From positions 2,589,001 to 2,653,000 of the forward strand of contig JBBMOA010000022.1 of the NCBI GenBank assembly GCA_037954235.1: a stretch of 64,000 nucleotides of DNA. The letters are read 5' to 3'. This stretch comes from Aulostomus chinensis (Eukaryota > Chordata > Actinopteri > Syngnathiformes > Aulostomidae). The notes below the pieces were generated by a model that did no database searches, was not told where the DNA came from, and saw only the letters and a program-made list of their open reading frames with translations. This document shows positions 1 to 12,316 of this stretch, one piece after another. The first letter of the stretch is position 1, and each line of letters opens with the position of its first letter. Both the position numbers and the translations under genes were made by a program.

Positions 1-1854
1 TGACAATTTGACACAAAGTGCTCATAACAACATCTTTTTACACGGGTATCAAAAAGTCTTCACTACTCTTAAATGTGAAATGTATTTCTTTTAAAATGGA
101 GGAAATGAGTCAACACTCTAGAAACCTCCGTAGCTTCAGTTGAGGGTTTTTACTTCATGCTTTCCTGCATGAAAGTGTGAAGCCAATTGGAATCGTGTGT
201 TTCCGTCTGCTGCAGTGCACACAGTAGATGAATACTTTCTTCTGTCAGGTTTTAAGTCACTGAGTCTTGACTGGACGAAGCAGGAAACGGATCACATCCT
301 CTTTTCAGGTTTTCATTTCTGCTTCCTCTCTTAATTCTGACCCGGAGCCTGACCATTCATGATGCGATCATTTTATCTTTATCGGCTCTAAGAAGGTGCG
401 CTTGAACGTCTCGGCTCAGTTGTGCTTTGGCCCACGTTCGGCTTTGAATGACGGTTTTGGGCAAAAGTTCAATATGAGAGATTTGTGTTCCCCTGGTTCT
501 TCGTCTTTCTCTGGGGGAGAACATTAACATTTTTTTCAGTGAAATAAAATGATTGACAGCAAACTTGGAAATAAACATTTGCGAGCTGTGCTAATTTGGT
601 GACAGTGACGTCAAGCGCTGTGATTGGTCCCTGAGGAGGACTCGCTCTCGCCCCAAGAACCTGGTGAAACTGGACAATAAAGAGACTCCAACCATAAATC
701 AGTCTGTCTGGCGAGCTTTTTACTGGACAAATTTCCATCAAGTTCTTTGAGTCCAAGTGAGTCACGTTTCACGTATTCTGGCACCGTGATGCCGATATTA
801 TGGTCGATATCCCTGAAATCTGAATGTATTTGATGAAACTTGGTGACCCTTGTTGATTGGGGGTTGAGGATTGAGCTCTGCGACTCTGAACGATAACCAA
901 GATTAATTTTATTTTTCAGTTTTTCAGTGCTCCACGGGTGAGACTTATTTGGTGGTGGTGGTGGGGGGGTTGAACTGAACAGTTATTTTTAGCAGCTTTA
1001 AAACCTTTTATTACTTTTTCCCGTGATCTGAAAGTTCTATTTGCAGATTGATATCATCACATTTTCCGGGAAAAACGTACAAGCAAAGAACTTCCCTTAT
1101 GATCAGCCCTACAATTCCAGCCTACCGCACGATGTCAGGTCACCGTGACTGCTGCTGCACAGTGAGCCAGGAATGCTACACCACTTGCGGGGTTTTACGA
1201 GCCGGTTGCTCAGCGAGTTGCTAAGGCCTTCAGCTTCATTCCTGCTGGCTGTCCCCGACTTTGGTGCTTTGGTGTTTGAATAAAGCCATAAATGTTGTGC
1301 CTGGTGCTGTCATCAGCTCAAACATGGAAAACAACTGACAGGTGGGTCAAAATGCGGTGGGCTGGTTTGTTTGTACAAAGATGGTTCTTCTCTAACGCCT
1401 CCACAGTCAAGACCACACCATCAAGTTTATTTCTCTCACTTCCCTTTAACTTCCGTCCCGTCCGCTCAAAATTACCACAGTTCCACTTTGTCAAAACACA
1501 ACTTCCACAAGTCGATTTTGCAAGAAATGGCATGACCGTCGTTTATTTATAGCCTCCTGAAGAAGCCTAAACTGTGGGTTCAAATACATAAATACATATA
1601 CAAGCACACAAACAAAATGTATTTACAAAACCACGATGGATAAATAATTTTCTTTCACACTTCTTCCTCATCTTATTGATGACCGCAACATTTCAACTGC
1701 AGCTGAAATCAGTTACTGACATCTGAGAAAGAAAGAAGACTTTGTAGCTGCTACAGGACCAAGAGAGAGAGAGAGAAAAAACAGCAAATCTGAATTAACT
1801 GACATGTTTTCAGTTTTGTTTGGATATTTTTGTCTTGCTAGTCCACGCGCGTGC
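1..1854. other. non-coding stretch, nothing recognised
   Basis: I find no exon with splice sites, no RNA gene and no recognisable transposon here. The open frames are short and overlap each other on both strands. The 3'UTR of the minus-strand GPCR gene may extend into the right part: a TTTATT (AATAAA on the minus strand) lies near 1540, but the distance makes this uncertain. Confidence 0.5.
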
Positions 1855-1860
1855 GCACAC

Positions 1861-1905
<45 letters not shown>
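1855..1905. repeat. (AC)n microsatellite
   Basis: Nearly pure AC dinucleotide tract with a few GC interruptions at its left end. Apparent open frames across it on both strands come only from the repeat. Confidence 0.95.
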
Positions 1906-1909
<4 letters not shown>

Positions 1910-2234
1910 ATCATGTCATACTCAAAATCTGACATATGCCAAGCAGACACTGATATCAGTGGCTGAAAAGGAAGATGTAGTTAATGCAACGGTGACCTTG
2001 ATAGTTTTTAAACAGAGATTTCCTTGGGCAGTTTTGCTGTTGTTAGCCATCGGTCTCCGTTAGCTTTGAGCTAAATAAACGTGGCTGGCTCTTCCTGCAT
2101 TCTGAAGATGCGGAGAAGTGATGCAGGAGGGGAAGAAGGTGTTTGTGAGAGCTTCCCTGGGTGGAGTAACACTTTACTGAGTAAGGATATCTATAAAACA
2201 ACATCCTTGGAGCTCAGGAATCATTTTGAGAGAT

Positions 2235-3592
2235 TTAAACTTTGGCCACGCCCTCTGGACGCTGACTCCTTCCTGCTGCCGTGACGCTGCTGTACTTGGA
2301 CCCGCTGCTGTCATCCAGGGAGCGTTCGTTGGACTGAGTCGTCTGTCCGTCCAGGTCGTCAGCCAGAGCTTTCCTGTACACCCCTGCCAGACTCTGCCTG
2401 AACGCCCCCCTCACGTTCAGCCCCATGCAGAAGTACAACAGCGGGTTGACGCAGCTGTTGATGTAGGCGATGCCCTTCGCCACGGGCTGCCAGATCTTCA
2501 GCACAGCAGCCTTACTGTCCACCATCTTGACGAGCAGGAGCCAGTGGTACGGCCCCCAGCACAGGAAGAAGGCAATGACAAGTGCTGCTAATATGCGGAG
2601 GGGGCGGGACTTCCCTGACAGGCGGGTGCGTTTGATGCCGACTCCAGCCAAGACGTAGCAGATGAGGATGACCAGGAAGGGCAACAGGAAGCCGCACAGG
2701 AAGCGGATGGAGTAGAGCGCCAGTTTAGCATCGTTGTCCCCCTCCTTTGCCTCCTTCACAGCGAGGGAACACTTACTCAGGTTGTTCTTGCCCGGGTAGA
2801 CTTGGCGGTAGACGTAATAGGGACTGCTGAAGATGACTGCGGTGACCCAGGTGCAGACAGCCACAACCCTCGCCACCCACAAGGTGCGATGGCGCTTGGT
2901 GAAGACCGGCAGCCACACGCACAGGGCTCGGTCCAGACTGATCACAGCCAAGAAGAAAACGGAACAAAACATGTTGGCGTATTTGAAGAAGCCATTGAAC
3001 TTGCACAGGAAGAGTCCAAAGGGCCAGTGATCGAACCAGAGCTTCTTAATGAGGGAGAAGACTCGCGTGAAGCAGAAGATGAGGTCTGCCACCGCCAGAT
3101 TGACCAGCCACACGTTGGTGACCTTTGGCTGCAGGAAGAAGGCAAGCAGAGGAATGAATTTAGAAATTTCTACGACCTCTCATGTTTAGGTTTTTACTTC
3201 TCTTGTGTATGCTTTGTGCATCCCTTTATTTTTTCAGAATTTGTTCTTGAATCTTTCGGGAAGTTCTTGTAAAACATTATCATCATTAAGAGAAACTCTT
3301 GCTCTAGGAAACTTTTGGAAATACAATTCCTGATCAAATCCCTGCACAACAATGACAAAACAACGAGCTTTGAAAATGTTTCATTTGTCCGTCAAAAAGT
3401 ATCTTTATCCACCTTGAGCTTGAACCCTGCCACCCAGATCACCACAGAGTTCCCGGGTATTCCGAGCACCACGGTCACCGTGTACAGGACGATGGAGACA
3501 TTGTCCATGATGGCGTCAATGTCCACGGTGGTTGCTTCGTCATTCTTAGAGGAGCTGAGGACGGTGTAAGGCGCAGAAGCATTGGGCGACAT
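2235..3592 (-). CDS. Chemoattractant-type class A GPCR, two coding exons
   Basis: Seven-transmembrane receptor at the plasma membrane, of the FPR / C3AR-C5AR / CMKLR1 / PTGDR2 group. Coding exon 1 is 3592-3413 and exon 2 is 3128-2235. Donor (AAG|gtggat) and acceptor (ttcctgcag|CCA) join in phase 0 inside TM1-loop1, giving 357 residues. An acceptor-like site just 5' of the ATG (ending at 3600) suggests a further 5'UTR exon. Visible motifs: N-glycosylation sequons N4 and N31; GNSVV in TM1; LAVAD in TM2; Cys102 and Cys180, the expected loop disulfide; DRA at 126-128 in place of DRY; LCWGPYH in TM6; NPLLY at 288-292; a Ser-rich tail. The ligand cannot be told: CWGPYH recalls PTGDR2, while WVAGFK and HWPFG recall formyl-peptide receptors. 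No frameshift or stop is seen, so the gene looks intact. Confidence 0.88.
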
Positions 3593-3600
3593 TGCGGCAC

Positions 3601-5167
3601 TGGGAAAGAGAGGACGCAAGAACATCCTGAAAAACAACCTTTTAAGCACATGTTCCAGGCTCAACAGCTGATTAGGCGTAAGACATTCGAGGAGCAGAGA
3701 GAAATGACGACGGACTGAACCACGTGTGAATGTCGGAGGTGGCACAACACTGTGTTTGACAGCCAAGATCAAAACATCCAAAATGGAAAGTAGAAGCAAG
3801 CAGCACTCACTTCCCCGGGTCTGACTGCTGACCAACCTACCCTAAAGGGAACTTCCTTTTTTTTTTAATCAACCTGAATTCTGTTTTCCTAACTTGTTTT
3901 AGTCTGAGTGAGTGAGGCAACCAACCTTTTTTTTTTTTTTTTTAAATCTCTCCAGTATGGAGCTGCCCGCAGCCCCACAGCTCACTATCATGACCACTGG
4001 GCCAACTGGCCACCGTCAAATAAGACCCAATAAAAGTGTAAGCTGTCAGGTCTCCGCGTGCTGCAGAATATCACATTACGTAACGTTCCTAGTCTTGAGT
4101 CTTCACGCTACGGTTTTGAGGAACTGAAGGAATTTGAAGGAGGAATAAGGATTTTTCTTCACCAGGCAACACACGCAAAACATCCTCGGGAAGATTAAAT
4201 TCTGGGGATTCAAGATGGAGTCAGACCAGCAGCTACGACCTTCAAACATCTGCTTGCAAAACACATTCAGATTCTGTTTCAGTGCGTTAGAACTGTTTCG
4301 AACAATTTGCAGTAACAAAATACCGTATTCACAGTAATACATGTTTTAAGTTCAGCAAGATCATCATCAAAGAACAAGAACTCACAATGAAGTGAAAACT
4401 CTACAAAAAATGGCCCTGATTTTACTGGGCCTTCCTCTCCTCTTATCAAGTCAATTTTGAATGCTACATCGGGGATGAATAAAGTTTTCTAAACTTGAAT
4501 CTCGGAATCTAAATAATTATTGCTGTGAATATCCCTCCCACCATCAACAATTACAAGAGGAAAAATAATAGCGTATGAAAGGAGCATCTTGATTTGATAT
4601 TGTTCAACGACGAGTAATGCGAGCAGTGTCATAAATATTGTAACAAATTACCAGTCCACAGGAGAAATCAAGTAAGCCAGGAGCAAATGTCAACTATGTG
4701 ACTTTTTTTGGGGGGGGGGTAAGGACCCCAAAACTGCTTCGTGGACAGAGGCGATTCTTGGGGTTGGAGGTAAATCCTGAGTGGCGCCGTTCGAAAGAGG
4801 CCGAAGCCTCGTCTGTCCTCTACGTGGTTCAAGCACCACGCCGAGTTCACTTGGAAAGGTGCTCAGAAGCCGATTCTCACAGGTCAACGGCAGCCTAGTA
4901 ACAGACGTGGCGCGCTGACTCCGTCCGTCCAGACGCTGATGTCTTCATTCAGCGCTGATGCTTTTTCTCCAGGCGTGACTCACATTACCTGAGAGTCACA
5001 GCTGGTCAGACGCCAGACGGGTCGTGATCAACCTCGCGTCCACCAAAATAGATTCTGTGCGAACGAAGATGGAAACGTAAATAAACAGAAAAGGAGCACA
5101 AAAAACGTGTGATGTTGACCAGTCAGACGTCAAATTGACCCGGATGAGTCATCGTGCCTCAGTGTCT

Positions 5168-5170
<3 letters not shown>
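3601..5170. other. non-coding, possible LINE/SINE tail near 4420-4500
   Basis: This lies upstream of the GPCR. It contains poly-T tracts (3854, 3927) and a stretch near 4460-4500 ending in GATGAATAAAGTTTT, similar to the tails of common fish retroposons. A poly-G tract sits at 4709-4719. No gene is supported. Confidence 0.4.
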
Positions 5171-5216
<46 letters not shown>

Positions 5217-5217
5217 T
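5171..5217. repeat. (GT)n microsatellite
   Basis: Pure GT tract of about 23 units ending in a TATG interruption. It directly precedes the tandem array that begins near 5290. Confidence 0.95.
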
Positions 5218-5289
5218 TTTCTGTATCCCTATTGTCTGTGTGAGATGTGTGTCACTGCAGAAACTAACATACAAAAGGATATGTAATGA

Positions 5290-6190
5290 AACATGATTAC
5301 TGTGTGTTACAACATTAGGCTGCATGTTACAATACAATACGTCATATGTTACTGTACTTTATGTTACTGTACTTTATGTTACATCATGTTATTGTACTTT
5401 ATGTTACTGTACTTTATGTTACATTATGTTACTGTGTGTTATGTAACATCATGTCACTGTACTTTATGTAACATCGTTACTGTACTTTATGTTCCATCAT
5501 GTTACTGTACTTTTGCGTTACATGATGTTACTGTACGTTATGTAACATCATGTCACTGTACTTTATGTAACATCGTTACTGTACTTTATGTTCCATCATG
5601 TTACTGTACTTTTGCGTTACATGATGTTACTGTACGTTATGTAACATCATGTCACTGTACTTTATGTTACATTATATTACTGTACTTTATGTTCCATCGT
5701 AACTGCACTTTATGTTACATTATGTTACTGTACATTATGTAACATCATGTTACTGTACATTATGTAACATCATGTTACTGTACAACATGATATATTACAA
5801 TAAGTCATAATACTGTACATTATGTTACATTATGTTCGTGTAGGTTATATAAGTGACACTCCTCAAGTTACAGTATTTTACTGTACTTCTCACTGTATTG
5901 TTACTTTACATTGCATTAGATTTTGTTACTGTGCGTTGTGATATGATGCATGGCGATGAGTCCCACTGCAGTACGTGAGGTTAGCTCCTATAACATTTCA
6001 TCTCATTACTGTTACAGTATGTTACAAGTCACACGGTGATGTGTTACATCATGTCAGGTTACGTTACTTGAGCACAGTACATTGCACTACTGTACAATAC
6101 GATAAAATACAACGGACTATGATTACGTTACATTATGTCATGTTGCTTTATGTAAATTAGATTAACTTACAAGAAAACACACATTACATT
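5290..6190. repeat. Degenerate tandem array of a TGTTACATCATGT-type unit
   Basis: Roughly 25-bp units built from alternating ATGTTAC(T/A) and ATGTAACATCATG blocks fill this stretch. Adjacent blocks are near-reverse-complements, so the array is rich in small palindromes. Between about 5437 and 5640 a higher-order unit near 100 bp occurs twice almost unchanged. Units decay toward the right end. The open frame through it codes low-complexity Cys/Tyr/Val sequence and is not a gene. Confidence 0.85.
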
Positions 6191-6206
6191 ATGTTACGTA
6201 AGTATA

Positions 6207-6425
6207 AGGAGCCAGCATGGCTCAGAGGTAGTGTGGCCGTCTAGTAAACCAAGGTTCGCTGGTTCAATCCCCACTTCCCCTGTTGACCATGTCCAAGTGT
6301 CCTTGAGCAAGTTGCTGAGCCCCTAATTACTGTCATCCCACCTCTCACCCAATGTCAGCTGGGAAAGGCTCCACCCCCCGTGACCCTTAATGTTTAAGTG
6401 GTATAGAAAATGGATGGACGTTTAA
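6207..6425 (+). mobile_element. tRNA-derived SINE
   Basis: The 5' part has a pol III box A (TGGCTCAGAGGT, 6218-6229) and box B (GGTTCAATCCC, 6261-6271), spaced as in a tRNA but without a foldable tRNA body. The middle holds CCTTGAGCAAG, typical of the conserved domain of vertebrate V/CORE-type SINEs. The 3' part ends in the AGAAAATGGATGG tail common in fish SINEs and their LINE partners. It is inserted at the end of the tandem array. The family name was not determined. Confidence 0.8.
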
Positions 6426-6429
6426 GTGT

Positions 6430-9140
6430 AAGTTATAGTGTAGTTTTGTTACGTCACAAAACCTCATCAATGACGTGATGCAGTTTCCCCTTAAGTTTCT
6501 TGTTCGTCTGTGGGATGCGGGGAGCGCCTCAGCAGAGGTGAGTTCATAGGAAGCAGTCGTAAGGAAACTGCCAGTGAGCTTCACGGAGAAGTGAAACATT
6601 TATGAGATCTTTGCTGCTCATGAAACAGAAGCGTAGCTCTCGGTTGTTCGTCCACCCCCCAGTTCCAGCCGGGTTGGACTATGTCCAAAGTCGAGGACAG
6701 AATTTGTGAGTATCTGTAAAGACGCCGGCAGCAGAAACAGCAGAGTCGGGCGGGTCACTTTCAAAACGTGACAAATATGACACTTACTTTGATTTCAAAG
6801 TAATAATACTCTCCAACATTACTCTCCCGGCACAGTAATCAGTCACACATCAATCAAAAAAAGAAGAAGGTGGTCTGTATTCAGTAATTCTGTCATGGCG
6901 AGTTCAGGACCGTGATGGATCTGTTGTTCAAAGACTGCAAACAGTCGTGGAAGCTCCAGGCTGGATTGTGAAGCTCCTGAGAGGGAGAAAGCTGCTCTGG
7001 ACCAGACTGAGAGCGGAGCAGCGCTCTGCTCCCCGCAGCTTCTCACTGAGAGCAAACTGGTTCTTCCCCTGGAAGATAAAAATCTAGTAACCGACAAGAG
7101 GGTGAATCTCAGGTAGCTGCAGGAATATCGCTGGACGCTGCTCAGTCTCAGTGGACGTGAGAGAATTTTCCTCTGCTCGTTACAGGCACGCATCACAGCG
7201 GCAACACACAAATGTTTGTGATGTGTTCATATCAGGAGCTGAGGGAAACCTCTGATGTGGTCAGGAGTGAAAGAATGAAGTCGAAATCTCGCTGCTTCTC
7301 AGAATGTGGGGTTTCTCTTTTTGTTGTCGAGCCATCGTTCCTTTTTCCAGCAAGAAGATTTGACCCAAAAAATAAAGAACCACAGCTTACCTGCAGATGT
7401 TGATGTGGTATCACAGTCTGGAGGGAAGACGCGCTGTAGCTGTCTCCCTCTCAACCTCTTCACCCCCACCACACACACACACACACGCACGCACGCACGC
7501 ACACACACAGACTAGAAGACTTCCTCTTTCTCTTTTGTTATGTCACGTGTCTCTCTGTCTGTGGTCGCTTCTCTCTTTTTTTCGATGAGTCTCTTTGGAT
7601 GCAAGAAACAAGTTGAATGACCATCAAACATCATCAACCAATCAGATTCCTGCCAGAGGGGACAATGACCTCTTGTTATTATAACAAATAACTCTAGATT
7701 CCTCCAGGAAAATGGCCCAATTGATGCATCCTGGAAAACAAGTCATCCTGCAGTAAAACATGAAGTAAAGTTGCTGAATTTTTTTCCCATGGGGGGGGGG
7801 GGGGGGGGGTCCCATGCAGTAAACATACTTCCACCAAATGTATTTTGCTAGGAGTCCATGTGGTTTCTCACGACGACTAAATCTTAGCCCCGTTGTCCCC
7901 TTCAGCCTCCAATAAAAGACAAGACAAACATGCCAGGGAGAGCATCTGGGTTTAATCAAGCCCCGTTTCCCTCTGCCCCTCAGCAGCGCTACGCTCTGTA
8001 AAAACGTCCGCCGTCTGCGTTCCCCTCCACCGCTCTGAGACGAACGCCGTGGTCTGGAAGGTCCGAAGAGTGACGCTCTGGTCGACTCTCGTACACAATC
8101 ACAGGGCAGCTTGAGGGTATTGGTATTGAAAAGAGAGCAACCACATTTTGGGAAGTGAACTTGTGTACTATAAAGTGTGCATTAGACCATGCTAAGTGCA
8201 TGCGGCTGTAAAACACCGCCGTCCACACGGGCGCTCAGTCCATCCGTTCGCCTCAGTGAGCTCCCGGTTTGACAGGCTGATGGATTAAGACTTCCTCCTC
8301 CACATCCCCTCACGTTTGAATGTCGTAGAGCCCATCAGAGGAGGCTGGAGAGCAGCACCATCTTCGCCTGAAAACTTTGTCATGAATGTGTTTGTGTCAT
8401 TTGTTTTACAATCGTGCGGAAAGTGAAGGTGAGCGGAGCGGCGGGCGCCGGCGTCGAGGCTGCCGACGAATCCAGGAGCGCATCTGCTCCAACGGGGGTT
8501 CTGCAGGTGTTTCACCGTGAGCGCTGGCAGAAGTCTGGTTCTGTTCATGTTCAGCTTCTATCTGCAATAAAACCGATGGACAACAAGTGCACGAGAAGAG
8601 AGTTGGAGTGTGTGGTCGTCGCGGTGTGGTGGCGCGCGTTTCTCCCAGCTTTATGCAGGACATTCATGGAGGAATATGACGGTCGAGAAGAGGAAGAGCA
8701 GCCAGCAGTGTGACACCAAACCACGTCCAGATCGGGATCCCGTCAAAACAAAAACCATGTCACCCGTGAACGTATTTCAGCGCGTCCTGTGTTCCCCTCC
8801 AGTCGATGAGAACCGACGGACTGAAAATTGTGTCCTTCGCCTCAAAGAGGAACCTTGTGGTAAAATCAGTTTCTAAAGAATTCAGTGGTCCTCCGTCAGT
8901 GTGTGACCTCATGTTGGGCACTTGTGTTTTACAAGCCTGACTCATTCATCGCTTTCATCATCAACGGGCCTTTTAATGATCAAATAAGTGAAAGATGGCG
9001 ATTTTTTTCGCCTGATGGTGTCGAAAATTCCCATCTTAGGAAAAAAGAATATCAACATCAAGTTTACACGGTTGAGGATCTGGTGACTCGGCATGTCGGC
9101 TTACTTTAGTGATCGACTGTCAGAATGAAATCTGTTTAAC
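6430..9140. other. non-coding with short low-complexity tracts
   Basis: No exon or element is convincing. The stretch contains an (AC)n/(GCAC)n tract (7470-7509) and a run of about 18 G (7793-7810). A 122-residue minus-strand open frame (7211-6843) has no recognised domain, no signal peptide and no usable splice context, so I do not call it. Confidence 0.45.
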
Positions 9141-9148
9141 TGATCCTT

Positions 9149-9593
9149 GTGTCGTGATCCAGTCTTCCTGCGCCCCCTCCCGTGATGACCTCATGCGCCT
9201 CACCTGTGATTATTGCCCCACCCGTGTCTCGTTCCCCCGCGTGTATTTAACCTCTGTGTGTCAGTCTGTCTCTGGTTTTGTCCCCGTCGTGCTCCGTTTC
9301 CACGTCGCGCTCCCTCCTCCGTGTTTCTTGTGAGTTCAGTTTTCGTTTGGTTTTGTTTGTACTTTTATTGAGTTTAACTTTCAGTCCGGTTTAATCTCGG
9401 TTTTATTGTACTTCTCACACGTCCGAGCTCCGGCCTGTGGGCTCCTTTGTCTGATGCTTTGCTTCCTTGGGCTGTACTTTGAAAGCCTGTTGTTTCTTTG
9501 CCTTTTTGCATTAAATACCGTTTGTCAAACACTTCCTGCCTGCCGTCTGTGTTTGGCTCCTGTTTTCCCCACAAACCCTAACATAAATGGTAA
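9149..9593 (+). mobile_element. LTR-like dispersed repeat (possible solo LTR)
   Basis: Begins TGTCGTGATCC and ends CCCTAACA, so it has TG...CA termini. Inside are a TATA-like GTATTTAA (about 9242), CT-rich sequence after it, an ATTAAATA poly(A)-like signal (about 9512) and a CTGCCTGCCGTCTGTGTTTG block that I recognise from common fish retrotransposon ends. No clear target-site duplication was found and no internal coding region flanks it. It could instead be part of another dispersed family. Confidence 0.4.
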
Positions 9594-9710
9594 AAGCAAT
9601 TAAACAGGAATGTTCTGTAGTTGTACTTCTAAAAGCTGCATACTAATACTGCATTGGCAGTTCAGGTGTGTGTTCTGGGGTTGTGTGTGTGTGTGTGTGT
9701 CTTGCCTATG

Positions 9711-9724
9711 CTGCCCTCTGGTGG
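9711..9724 (-). promoter_or_regulatory. CTCF-type motif, perfect core
   Basis: Reads CCACCAGAGGGCAG on the minus strand and matches CCASYAGRKGGCRS at 14 of 14 positions. Occupancy is unknown. Confidence 0.4.
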
Positions 9725-10416
9725 GTAAAATATCACTTGCATCTGTGGTTTGTCAGATTTTGAAGCACTTCAATGACGGGACTGAAACAAAAACTCTGAC
9801 TTCAGTGACCCAAAATTCAAGTCGATGCTTTTTCTTGCAGCAACAGACCTGCTCAGCTCAGCGCTTCCACTGATGCTTCCTCACATCTCTGCAGTACAAC
9901 TTGATCAGGTACTCCCACTTAGCCCCCGCTGTTGTATTTGCACCTAAACTCCTGATGGGTGGCTGAACCCCCCCCTTGTTATCTCGGTCATGTTGGGATG
10001 TTTTCCACCTTTTGGGAAGATGTGGAACCTCTTGGCTTTGGGACCCTGGACTAGATCAGCTCTGTACCTTCAGGACAGACGAGAAAAGCAGGGACCAACG
10101 GGTACATAGAGCGCGCGCGCGCGTGTGTGTCTCTCTCTTGCTGGTCTTGCTCGACTTCCTTCCTTTCACTGATGTCACCCGTGTCACATTCATCAGTAGC
10201 TATATGCAGTACAGTTACTACATTATTCCTGTATCTTTTGTGTTCCTCTTGTTTTTAAGAGTGCGTTGGGATTCTTGCCCTTTCAGTGACTCTTGTATGT
10301 GGGTCATGCTGAGTTTCCTCTGCAGGATCAATGTGGGCACGTGTCTGGTGGGCTGTAGAGCCTGAAGTGCCCTTTGAGGTAAATAAAGCTTCAGTACTTC
10401 ATCCTCTGCAGACTTG

Positions 10417-10510
10417 TGCTGCTGTAATACTTCGTTCTGCTGCTGTAATACTTCCTTCTGCTGCTGTAATACTTCCTTCTGCTGCTGTAATACTTCCTTC
10501 TGCTGCTGTT
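10417..10510. repeat. 21-bp minisatellite, about 4.5 units
   Basis: Unit CTGCTGCTGTAATACTTCCTT. Because the period is a multiple of three it creates open frames on both strands, including a Gln-rich one on the minus strand. These are not genes. Confidence 0.9.
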
Positions 10511-11557
10511 GGACCAGACACAGAATTCCTTCCACTGCTCAGGGTTTTTTTTTTCCTCTCTACATCAGGAATGCAGAAGTGCAGTTTCTACATAAAGAAT
10601 CTCAAAAGGAGGACTTAACCTTGACATTTTGCACGCGATACATCAAAAAAAAATTCCGTGGATTTGCTCAGACAATATTTCATTCATTTAGTGGAACAGC
10701 ATAAATGTCTTAATTTAAAAAAAAGTTTGTTTTTTCCAGATGTTTTGTGATTATGAGAAAAGGCTTTGATTCAGCGTCGGTATATTTGTGTTTTATTAGG
10801 TGACTGCTGTGCCTCTTTCACCTGTTGTTTTTCTCCCAGGAGAGTCGCACAGAGATGAATAAAGTTGCAATGAATATGGTAAAGGTGATTATTTTTGATC
10901 TCTGAAGCTCTAGATTCAGTTAATGGAATTAAATACACAAAGATGGCCAGCAGGTGGTGCTGTAATATCTATATTTACAACCCACCTGACTACATTTCCC
11001 TCAAATTTAGAATTTTTTTTGCTTCAGCGAGACTTCACCCCAGGAGTGTATTTCACCTCTCTAGTACTCACTAACAGGAGTCTTGAGCTTACAAATGTTA
11101 TTTCCCCCCCTCCTGCATCACTTCTGTGACTCTGGGATGCAGAGGGGCCAGCCACGTATATTTAGCTTGGAGCTAATGGAGACTGACAGCCTAACTGGCA
11201 GTACAACATCACTTTATAAACTCTCAGACGCAGCATCCAGGATAATCCACATCCTCCTAATCCAACCGAGTGCTCAGTAACAGGGTTTTACAGTTGTCAG
11301 TAGCCTTTAGCTACCAGCTAAATAAACAGGCGCCTAACAGTTCTAGTAATAGTAGCGCCACCTGCAACAGGAAGTGAAGCTGATGATGACGTTGGTGAGT
11401 CTCCACAGTCTGCCGGGTCACGGTGACTCTGGTTCTGTGTCATCGGTAAACCTCAAGACAAAACTCCAGCTGCTTACGACGACGCAGTAAAAGAGCCGAT
11501 AACAGATGTTTCCCTCAGGCAGCCATGATCCATCACCCTGACCAGTAGCAATGACGA

Positions 11558-11558
<1 letters not shown>

Positions 11559-11608
<50 letters not shown>
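11559..11608. repeat. (CA)n microsatellite
   Basis: Pure CA tract of about 25 units with no surrounding feature recognised. Confidence 0.95.
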
Positions 11609-11610
<2 letters not shown>

Positions 11611-12316
11611 CCTTTTACATTTAAAGTCAATTAAAAGCTTTCACTAGGGGTCTAATCTGAATTCACACTCCTCCTAAAGCTGCACGGTCTAAAACGCTCA
11701 GGAGAACCTTGCTGCTTTCTCCTGGAAACAAGGAGTCGTCTCCATGGTAACTCCAAGCTCATTTTGCCGAATATCTACCTTTTTTTTTTTTTCTGTTAGC
11801 CTAACAAGCTACAGAACACCCGTAAACCAACCAATCTCCGCAGCAGGAATCAGGGCTGCTGTATGATGAATAAATACACGTTACATTCAGCGGCAGGACC
11901 ACCCTACAACTTGGATTCCATGCTGTTTCCTCCATTCTCTGTCGTGCTGATTGGCGTTGGAGTCCTGACGCTGATGGATGTTAGCGCCACTAACCCAGAT
12001 TACAGGACCACAGAGGTCTTGTCCCTGCATGACTGTGTCTGACTGACCTGAAGGGGATTTTTTCTTTCTTTCTTAAAGTCGGAAGTGTTTTTTTTTTTTT
12101 AACCCAGCGAGTGTTTGAAGATGGGAACTTGTCTTAACTTGTCAAAAGAACCACAGAAATACTTCCGCTAATGTGTTGTGGTGGAGCAGCGATGAAGTGT
12201 CTCCTACATGCGACCCACTGATGTGCACATGGCTGCAAGTGCTGCTTTCGAAGTGATGCAGCGTGAGAGTCGGAGTTTCTAAGTTGGGAGGTCGTTCCTC
12301 TGCCTTTGTTGTCATC

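Noticed and set aside
5293..5742. 149-residue Cys/Tyr/Val-rich frame
   Set aside because: Pure translation of the tandem array with no domain, signal or splice context.
6207..6280. tRNA gene
   Set aside because: Pol III boxes are present but the flanks do not fold into a cloverleaf, and the sequence continues into SINE body and tail.
6843..7211. 122-residue minus-strand open frame
   Set aside because: No recognised domain, signal or splice evidence; length is within chance for this composition.
10218..10535. Gln-rich minus-strand frame resembling a coiled-coil protein
   Set aside because: Product of the 21-bp minisatellite, with no support outside it.
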